In this document: positions 15,345 to 20,423 of the stretch, one piece after another
How positions within the stretch are numbered: position 1 is the stretch's first letter
Layout: each line of letters starts with the position of its first letter
Assembly (NCBI GenBank): GCA_902494945.1
Contig: CABUVF010000016.1
Span: 1 to 20,423, forward strand
Direction of reading: 5' to 3'
Source: an uncultured Collinsella sp.
Lineage (GTDB): Bacteria > Actinomycetota > Coriobacteriia > Coriobacteriales > Coriobacteriaceae
DNA length: 20,423 nt
The notes under the pieces: model-generated
Told to the model about the DNA's origin: nothing
The model's database searches: none
What the model saw: the letters and a program-made list of their open reading frames with translations, nothing else
Made by a program: the position numbers and the translations under genes

Positions 15345-15453
15345 GACGGGCTTCTCTCAGTGTTGTGATATCGGCAGCCTCAATTGTCGCACGCCAGCGT
15401 ATGCCGGTTGGACAGCATCAAGAACATTCGCGTGCGCCGTGCGGGCGCAAATG

Positions 15454-15492
15454 AAAAACGCCACCGCCGGAGGGGAGCTTGGCGGTGGCGTT
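15454..15492 (-). terminator. intrinsic terminator of surface-protein gene A
   Basis: The 12-bp stem AACGCCACCGCC (15457-15468) / GGCGGTGGCGTT (15481-15492) is followed by a T-run on the minus strand (the A-run at 15454-15458). It lies about 65 bases beyond the stop of the gene at 15557. Almost the same hairpin follows gene B, at 17484-17521. The remaining bases up to 15345 hold only the esterase promoter region, with no clear hexamers. Confidence 0.88.
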
Positions 15493-15556
15493 GCTAAACG
15501 GTGTGCAGGCTAGCACTTCTGTGGGTGCCGTCCCGTGCGTTAAAGGTCAAAGCTGT

Positions 15557-17275
15557 CTATGAGCGCTTGCGGCTCACCATGGTGCCTGCGGCGATAGCGG
15601 CTGTTCCCGCAAGGACGGTTGCCACGATGGCCGCACCCGAGGTGTCGCCGGTTGCCGCGAGCACGTCGGTAGTCTTGGCTTTCGTGGTTGAAGCCGCAAC
15701 GGCCTTGGTCGGCTTTGAGCCCTCAGGCTTGGGGTTCTGCTTGGACTCCGCGGGCTTGCTTTCTGCGGGCTTGGTCTCGTCGGGCTTGGGGTCTTCCGGC
15801 TTGGCTACCTCGGGAGGTGCGATGGTCGTGCTTTTGGCGACTGCTTTGATATAGAGGGAGTCGACCGTGGCGTCGCCCGTGCCGATGGCTTGGCCTGCCT
15901 CGTAGATGCCGTCACGGAGCTTGCGATAGTCAACGACCTTGCCGCCTTCGGGCGTCTGGATGGCGGCGTTCTCAATCTTGATGGTGCCGATTGTCTTGCC
16001 GTCAGCGCTCATGGCGCGGGCAAAGATTGCCGCTGTATCTCCTTCGGCCGTTACCTTGCTGCGGATGATCGAGATGACTGCGGGTGTGACGCCCTCGCTG
16101 GTCTGGGCGATGATGCCGATGTTCTCGCCTTGGGGTTCGCGCCTCGTCTCGCCATCTTGGTTTTCGCTGTAGGGGATGGGGCCGTCGCCGTTCTCGACAT
16201 AGCGGGCTATGGCCTTGACAACGGAGTCGCTGATGTAGATGTGGCCACCCTTCTCGTTGGGTCGATCGTTTCTGGTGGAGAATGCAGCCGAAACCTCGCC
16301 TTCCGCAAGCGCGTCCACGGTGGAGCCGTTCTTGACGACGATATCGTCTTGGTAGGTGAAGAGGGCAATGGCGCCACCGTATCTGCCTTTACTTGCACGG
16401 ACTGTCACGTTTGCATGATCGAGCGTGATGCCCTTGTGGGCATAGACGCCATATTCAACACCGTTTACGTTGAGGGAGGCGTTTGTGGCTGCGAGGCTGC
16501 CCTTGGCCTCGACGGCAGCGTCTTTCTCGGAGCTTGCCTCGACCGTCCCGCCACCCTTGATGGTGAGGTTCTTGTCGGTTCCAATACCCTTGTCCTTGGT
16601 AGCCCTGGCGGCGACGGCTCCGTTGTCGTCAATCGTGATATTGCCGTTTGCCCTGATGCCATCCGATGCACCCGTGGCGTTGACGTTGCCCGAACCTTTG
16701 ATAGCGAGATCACCCCCGGCATTGATGGCATCAAGCCCAGTGCTCGTGGCGTTGACGGATCCGGCTCCGTCGATGTTGATATTACCCGTGGAGAGGATAG
16801 CGTCCTCAGTAGATGTCACGCTGAGCGTGCTGCCCGCGTCGCCTTGGATATTGAGCTCGGCGTTCTCATTCTTGCCATGAGAAGCCTTGATGCCTTCGAT
16901 CCAGTCGGCAGTGACGATGTTGTTTCCCGAGTAATTCACGTTGAGCTTGCCTGCGGCCTGGATCTCGCCGCCGTTATAGTTGTTGAGCTTCAAGTCGTCG
17001 GCGCCGTCCCACGACCAGGTGCCGGTCTCGTCGCCCGCCGCAGTGCCGGCGTTGTATTTGGTTTCGCCGACCTTGACCCATTCCGCCGCGAGCGAGACGC
17101 TCGGCATGAGCAGCGAGCTCGCCGTGAGCGCGCACACGGCGCCTACGACGATGCGGCGCGTCACGCGGCGCCAGCTGCCGTGCGCGAGTCCTATGCGACG
17201 GCGAACGTCGGGTTCGGCAACATGGGTTCCGGCGGTAGTGTCATTGCGTTTGGGGGTCGTGAACAAGGCTGCCAT
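15557..17275 (-). CDS. secreted, LAxTG-anchored parallel beta-helix surface protein A
   Basis: This gene encodes 572 residues. A long basic N-region and hydrophobic core (about 26-64, ending PSVSLAA) form a signal peptide. The mature protein starts near EWVKVGE. A short GTWSWDGADDLKLN module is followed by about seven 22-24-residue coils with recurring DGI/GNITI/GG-SVNAT patterns (about 100-290). These indicate a right-handed parallel beta-helix and resemble Cthe_2159-type (PF14262) carbohydrate-binding proteins. A second mixed beta region is followed by a Pro/Lys/Glu-rich wall-spanning linker (about 480-535) and the C-terminal LAATGD sorting signal, a hydrophobic segment and RKRS. Class E sortases of actinobacteria recognise LAxTG. 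ATG 17275 follows GGGAG; the upstream open frame lacks a ribosome site. It is a tandem paralogue of the gene at 17580. Ligand binding is inferred, not shown. Confidence 0.88.
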   Translation of the reverse strand: MAALFTTPKRNDTTAGTHVAEPDVRRRIGLAHGSWRRVTRRIVVGAVCALTASSLLMPSVSLAAEWVKVGETKYNAGTAAGDETGTWSWDGADDLKLNNYNGGEIQAAGKLNVNYSGNNIVTADWIEGIKASHGKNENAELNIQGDAGSTLSVTSTEDAILSTGNINIDGAGSVNATSTGLDAINAGGDLAIKGSGNVNATGASDGIRANGNITIDDNGAVAARATKDKGIGTDKNLTIKGGGTVEASSEKDAAVEAKGSLAATNASLNVNGVEYGVYAHKGITLDHANVTVRASKGRYGGAIALFTYQDDIVVKNGSTVDALAEGEVSAAFSTRNDRPNEKGGHIYISDSVVKAIARYVENGDGPIPYSENQDGETRREPQGENIGIIAQTSEGVTPAVISIIRSKVTAEGDTAAIFARAMSADGKTIGTIKIENAAIQTPEGGKVVDYRKLRDGIYEAGQAIGTGDATVDSLYIKAVAKSTTIAPPEVAKPEDPKPDETKPAESKPAESKQNPKPEGSKPTKAVAASTTKAKTTDVLAATGDTSGAAIVATVLAGTAAIAAGTMVSRKRS

Positions 17276-17333
17276 GGTTGCTCCCGTTCTCAAAGGGCCT
17301 ATACGGCTAGGTTCAGCGTATCTGCTGGATGTT

Positions 17334-17372
17334 GCCGGCGGTAGTGCCGTTTGGAGGGCAAAATGTCCAAAA
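17334..17372. promoter_or_regulatory. 39-base block identical to that upstream of gene B; contains TTTGGA-N10-TCCAAA
   Basis: All 39 bases match 19411-19449 exactly and sit at the same distance before gene A's start as that copy does before gene B's (about 60 bases). The dyad TTTGGA (17350-17355) / TCCAAA (17366-17371) spaced by 10 bases suggests a dimeric regulator site or overlapping promoter. No confident -35/-10 pair was identified. Confidence 0.6.
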
Positions 17373-17422
17373 TCCGGAAGAGGAATAAGCTGCGCACCTA
17401 CGCGTTGTCGGGCATTAATCAC

Positions 17423-17457
17423 AAAGCGCGGAGCCGCCTGTTGCGACTCCGCTCGCG
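17423..17457 (-). repeat. degraded copy of the terminator-like hairpin at 19499-19533
   Basis: AAAGCGCGGAG followed by CCGC...GCGACTCCGC matches the stem and loop of the hairpin at 19499-19533, but the outer five base pairs no longer pair (CTCCGCTCGCG in place of CTCCGCGCTTT). It marks the distal edge of the duplicated module upstream of gene A. Confidence 0.7.
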
Positions 17458-17483
17458 TGTGCACCATACGAGTGCAAACAGGA

Positions 17484-17521
17484 AACGCCACCGCCGGAGG
17501 GGGGGGCTCGGCGGTGGCGTT
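17484..17521 (-). terminator. hairpin terminator of surface-protein gene B, with G8 loop tract
   Basis: The 12-bp stem AACGCCACCGCC (17484-17495) / GGCGGTGGCGTT (17510-17521) lies about 60 bases beyond the stop of gene B. The stem and the TGCTAAACGGTG flank match the hairpin after gene A. The loop holds a run of eight G (17499-17506). The T-run on the minus strand is only three bases, so termination may be weaker than for gene A, leaving read-through from B into A possible. Confidence 0.75.
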
Positions 17522-17579
17522 GCTAAACGGTGCGCGGACTAGGCGGCTTTAAAAGTGTCGGTTCGTGTATGAAGGGCGT

Positions 17580-19352
17580 CTATGAGCGCTTGCGGCTCAC
17601 CACGGCGCCCGCGGCGATGGCGGCTGTTCCCGCAAGGGCGGCTGCCACGATGGCTGCGCTCGAGGCGTCGCCGGTCGCTGCGAGTTTGCCGGCGATCTTG
17701 GCTCCCGTGGCTGCAACTGCAACGGTCTTGGTTGTCTTCGCGCTCTTAGACTTGGAACCCGGCTTGGTCTCGCCGGGCTTTTCCCCGGGTTTGGTCTCTT
17801 CGGGAGGCGCGATGACCGTGCTCTTGGCGACAGCTTCGTTATAGGGGGAGTCGATCACAGCGTCGCCCGTGCCGATGGTTTGACCCGCCTCGTAGACGAT
17901 GCCGTCGCTGAGTTCTTCCTTGTTGCGATAGTCAATGACCTTGCCGCCTTCAGGCGTCTGGATGGTGGCTCCTTCGATTTCGATGGTGCCAATCGCCTTA
18001 CCATCCGCGCTCATGGCAAGGGCGAAGATTGCCGCCGTGTCTCCCTCGGCCGTGACCTTGCTGCGGAGAATCGAAATGGTTGCGGGCGTGATGCCCTCCT
18101 TGGTCTGAGCAAAGATGCCGATGTTCATGCCTCGGGGCTGAGGGTTAGTTTCGCCATCCTGGCCTGCACTGTAGTGGTCGGGGCCGTCGCCGCCGGTCTC
18201 GGCATAGCGGGCTATGGCCTTGACAACGGAGTCGCTGATGTAGATATGGCCACCCGCTTCGCCGGAGTAGAAATTACTGGTGGAGATTGCAACCGAGAAC
18301 CTGCCTTCTGCGAGCGCATCCACAGTCGAGCCGTTCTTGATGACGATGTCGTCCTCATCGGTGAAGAGTGCGCTGACTTCCCCGCCATCTGAGCTTGCGC
18401 GGGCCGTCACGGTCGCGCCATCGAGCGTGATGCCCTTGTAGACATAGATGCCATACCCAACGCCACTTGCGTTGAGGGAAGCGTTCGTGACCGTGAGGCT
18501 GTTTTTACCGTCGATGGCGGCGTCTTCCTCGGAACTTGCCTTGACCTGGCTGCCATCCGAGATCTCGATGTTGCCGTCGGCCCAAATCGCATTGTCTTTG
18601 ATAGAGCTTGCCTCTACCTTGCCGCCGCCCTTTATGATGAGGTTCTCGTTAGCATCGATACCCTGATCCTCGGTGGCCTTGGCGGTGACGGTTCCGCTGT
18701 TGTCGATCGTGATGTTGCCGTCGGCCCTGATGCCATCCGAATCGCCCGTGGCGTTAACGTTTCCCGAGCCCTTGATGGTGACATCGCCCCCGGCATCGAT
18801 GGCATCGTGCTCGGTGCTCGTGGCGTTGACAGTGCCAGCGCCGTCGATGTTGATGTTGCCGACGGAAGTGATGGCGTCACGAGAAGATGCCACGTTGAGC
18901 GTGCTGGACGCGTCGCCCTGAATATTAAGCTCGGCGTTCTCGTTCGCGCCATCCTTAACCTTGATGCCGCGGCCGTCGTCGTTAGTGACGGTGTTGTTGC
19001 CCTCGTAGCTCACGTTGAGCTTGCCCGCTGCCTCGATCGCACCGCCGTTGTAGCCGTTGAGCTTCATATCATCGGCGCCGTCCCATGACCAGGTGCCGGC
19101 GGCGTCTCCCGCGGGCCCCGCGGCCGCTTCGTGGCGGACGCCATCGACGTCCACCCACTCCGCCGCGAGCGAGACGCTCGGCATGAGCAGCGAGCTCACC
19201 GTGAGCGCGCACACGGCACCCACGACGATGCGGCGCGTCACGCGGCGCCAGCTGCTGTGCGCGAGTCCTATGCGACGGCGAACGTCGGGCTCGACAAAAT
19301 GGGCTCCAGAGGTTTTGTCATTGCGCTTGGGGGTCGTGAACAAGGCGGCCAT
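17580..19352 (-). CDS. secreted, LAxTG-anchored parallel beta-helix surface protein B
   Basis: This 590-residue paralogue of protein A has the same organisation: a near-identical signal peptide (MAALFTTPKRND..., core ending PSVSLAA at 64), the GTWSWDGADDMKLN module, and beta-helix coils. A Thr/Lys/Gly-rich linker is followed by the sorting signal LAATGD with a hydrophobic tail and RKRS. It has one extra 24-residue coil (encoded by 18537-18608; core KDNAIWADGNIEISDGSQVK) and a shorter, proline-poor wall linker than A. ATG 19352 follows GGGAG at five bases. Signal peptide, sorting signal and terminator are the most conserved parts, while the exposed coils differ. The role is presumably glycan or host-surface binding on the cell wall; the ligand is unknown. 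The neighbour upstream is a purine permease with its own terminator at 19499-19533. Confidence 0.88.
   Translation of the reverse strand: MAALFTTPKRNDKTSGAHFVEPDVRRRIGLAHSSWRRVTRRIVVGAVCALTVSSLLMPSVSLAAEWVDVDGVRHEAAAGPAGDAAGTWSWDGADDMKLNGYNGGAIEAAGKLNVSYEGNNTVTNDDGRGIKVKDGANENAELNIQGDASSTLNVASSRDAITSVGNINIDGAGTVNATSTEHDAIDAGGDVTIKGSGNVNATGDSDGIRADGNITIDNSGTVTAKATEDQGIDANENLIIKGGGKVEASSIKDNAIWADGNIEISDGSQVKASSEEDAAIDGKNSLTVTNASLNASGVGYGIYVYKGITLDGATVTARASSDGGEVSALFTDEDDIVIKNGSTVDALAEGRFSVAISTSNFYSGEAGGHIYISDSVVKAIARYAETGGDGPDHYSAGQDGETNPQPRGMNIGIFAQTKEGITPATISILRSKVTAEGDTAAIFALAMSADGKAIGTIEIEGATIQTPEGGKVIDYRNKEELSDGIVYEAGQTIGTGDAVIDSPYNEAVAKSTVIAPPEETKPGEKPGETKPGSKSKSAKTTKTVAVAATGAKIAGKLAATGDASSAAIVAAALAGTAAIAAGAVVSRKRS
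18537..18608 (-). repeat. 72-base (24-residue) beta-helix coil present in B, absent in A
   Basis: By-eye alignment of the two paralogues is collinear across this region except for this in-frame 72-base block. Its length equals one structural turn of the helix, and both edges fall at the recurring EASS/KASS motif. This is consistent with gain or loss by recombination between adjacent coils. Confidence 0.7.
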
Positions 19353-19410
19353 GGCTACTCCCATCCTCATAGAGCCTATGCGATTACGCCCAGCATATCT
19401 GCAGGATGTA

Positions 19411-19449
19411 GCCGGCGGTAGTGCCGTTTGGAGGGCAAAATGTCCAAAA
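19411..19449. promoter_or_regulatory. 39-base conserved upstream block of gene B (TTTGGA-N10-TCCAAA)
   Basis: This is the exact match of 17334-17372. The dyad lies at 19427-19432 and 19443-19448. Sequence between the block and the ATG is similar but not identical in the two copies, so the block stands out as more conserved than its surroundings. Confidence 0.6.
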
Positions 19450-19498
19450 CTCGGGAAGCAATACATCGCGCGTCCGTGCGTTGCCTGGCTTTAAAAGA

Positions 19499-19533
19499 AA
19501 AGCGCGGAGCCGCTCGATGCGACTCCGCGCTTT
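19499..19533 (-). terminator. intrinsic terminator of the purine permease gene
   Basis: The 11-bp stem AAAGCGCGGAG (19499-19509) / CTCCGCGCTTT (19523-19533) is followed on the minus strand by TTTTCTTTT. It lies 27 bases beyond the permease stop and insulates the surface-protein gene downstream. Confidence 0.88.
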
Positions 19534-19559
19534 GGTGTTCTGCTTTGGCAGCGTTGCCG

Positions 19560-20423
19560 CTACGCTACAAAGAAGTAGACGAGGAAGGCGAGGGCTGCGA
19601 TCCACATGAGCGGCTTGATCTTGGAGGCCTCGCCCTTAAAGAGCGCGACGATCACGTAGGCGATAAAGCCCAGGCCAATGCCGGCGGAGATGGAGTAGGT
19701 GAAGGGCACGCCGGCGACAATCATGAACGCCGGGAAACCCTGAGACACGTCGGACCAGTCGATCTCGGAGGCCTCGCTCATCATGAGGTAGCCGACGTAG
19801 ACCAGAGCACCGCAGGTGGCGGCACTGGAAACGATGGTGACGATGGGGGAGAAGAACGCGGCGAGAATGAACAGCACGCCGGTGGTGACGGAGGTGAGGC
19901 CCGTGCGACCACCGTCGGCAGCGCCAGAGGTGGACTCGACGAAGGTAGTGATGGAGGAGACGCCCATAAAGCCACCGGCAGCAGCGGCCACGGAGTCGAC
20001 GACCAGGATGGGACGGATGTCCTCGACATTGCCGTCCTCGGTCAAGAACTCGCCCTGCTTGGCGACGGCCATCGCGGTGCCCATGGTGTCGAAGAAGTCG
20101 CTCATGAGCAGCGAGAAGGCAACGACGAGCAGCATCGGGTCGGTCAGGACCTTCACGATGGCAAGGTTGCCGTCGGCAGTGCTGGCAAACGGGGCGCCGA
20201 AGGTCGAGAAGTCGAGCGGTGCGATGAGGCCCTCGGGCGCATGGGTGACGCCCAGCGGGATTCCGGCGATAACGGCGACGATGATGCCGATGAGCAGCGA
20301 GCCCGGCACGTTGCGGGAAGCCAGGGCAACCGTCACGACGATGGAGATGATGCCGACGATAAAGGTGGGGGAGGCGATGTCGCCCAGGCCGACGAGCGTA
20401 CCGGCGCCAGCGGTGATGATGCC
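19560..20423 (-). CDS. NCS2 purine permease, AzgA/GhxP type (5' end cut by window edge)
   Basis: The last 287 codons are visible and the frame continues past base 20423. The protein is very hydrophobic, with about eight membrane segments in this part. SDFFDTMGTAMAVAKQGEFL and SSITTFVESTSGAADGGRTG hold the signature acidic and glycine residues of the AzgA subgroup, which takes up adenine, guanine or hypoxanthine by proton symport. This separates it from the UraA-type permease at 13287-14621. It ends YFFVA, followed 27 bases later by a strong terminator. An internal ATG at 20336 is not the true start, since the frame upstream still reads as membrane protein. Confidence 0.93.
   Translation of the reverse strand, partial: GIITAGAGTLVGLGDIASPTFIVGIISIVVTVALASRNVPGSLLIGIIVAVIAGIPLGVTHAPEGLIAPLDFSTFGAPFASTADGNLAIVKVLTDPMLLVVAFSLLMSDFFDTMGTAMAVAKQGEFLTEDGNVEDIRPILVVDSVAAAAGGFMGVSSITTFVESTSGAADGGRTGLTSVTTGVLFILAAFFSPIVTIVSSAATCGALVYVGYLMMSEASEIDWSDVSQGFPAFMIVAGVPFTYSISAGIGLGFIAYVIVALFKGEASKIKPLMWIAALAFLVYFFVA

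Noticed and set aside
15890..17344. 484-codon open frame on the plus strand opposite surface protein A
   Set aside because: It is antisense to a gene with clear signal peptide, coil repeats and sorting signal. Long antisense frames are expected in GC-rich repetitive coding sequence, and it shows no recognisable domain.
17276..17491. N-terminal extension of surface protein A (and 19353-19466 for B)
   Set aside because: The similarity of the two extensions comes from the conserved 39-base DNA block. The ribosome site and signal peptide support the later ATG in both genes.

Overview
This window looks like chromosomal sequence from a high-GC gut actinobacterium of the Coriobacteriia, most like Collinsella. 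That is an inference from four things: GC-rich codon use, LAxTG-type sortase signals, the family of the multidomain GGDEF/EAL proteins, and the thiamine-salvage and nucleobase-permease content. I see no rRNA, tRNA, transposase, phage gene or CRISPR array. Almost every base is explained by 15 protein genes plus short regulatory or repeat elements.

Layout. (1) Bases 1-1941, minus strand: a likely operon of a flavodoxin-type FMN oxidoreductase, an ArsC/YffB-fold protein whose catalytic cysteine is replaced by serine, and a CobW/COG0523 metal-chaperone GTPase cut by the window start. (2) Bases 2053-6429, minus strand: two adjacent paralogous cyclic-di-GMP proteins. One is GGDEF-PAS-degenerate GGDEF. 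The other has the same core plus another degenerate GGDEF and an intact EAL domain. The shorter gene carries a nine-base C tract inside its coding sequence. (3) Bases 6753-7622, plus strand: a patatin-like lipid acyl hydrolase, followed by three 46-base palindromic repeat units spaced exactly 62 bases apart. (4) Bases 7859-9893, minus strand: a thiamine operon made of a TPP riboswitch, an intrinsic terminator, thiM, an MTH1187-type thiamine-binding protein and thiE. (5) Bases 9919-10020: a nested inverted repeat (REPIN-like) between the divergent thi operon and a HAD phosphatase gene. (6) Bases 10061-13165, plus strand: HAD phosphatase, a LysR regulator, and a MetE C-terminal-domain-like methyltransferase with a clean dyad upstream. 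(7) Bases 13287-14621, plus strand: a UraA-type uracil/xanthine permease, sharing a bidirectional terminator with a convergent alpha/beta-hydrolase esterase (14679-15344, minus). (8) Bases 15454-19533, minus strand: a tandem duplication of a complete module (promoter-region block, gene, terminator) encoding two large secreted parallel-beta-helix proteins with LAxTG-like wall anchors. (9) Bases 19560-20423, minus strand: an AzgA-type purine permease cut by the window end.

How the genes fit together. The thi genes form a self-contained salvage unit: ThiM phosphorylates the thiazole, ThiE joins it to the pyrimidine, and the riboswitch shuts expression off when TPP is plentiful. The two GGDEF proteins probably set local c-di-GMP levels, which commonly control surface attachment. 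The twin surface proteins are plausible glycan-binding or adhesive factors, but no direct link between the two regions is visible. The least explained parts are the duplicated beta-helix module with its 39-base identical upstream block, the 62-base-period palindrome array, and the REPIN-like element in the thi/HAD divergent promoter.
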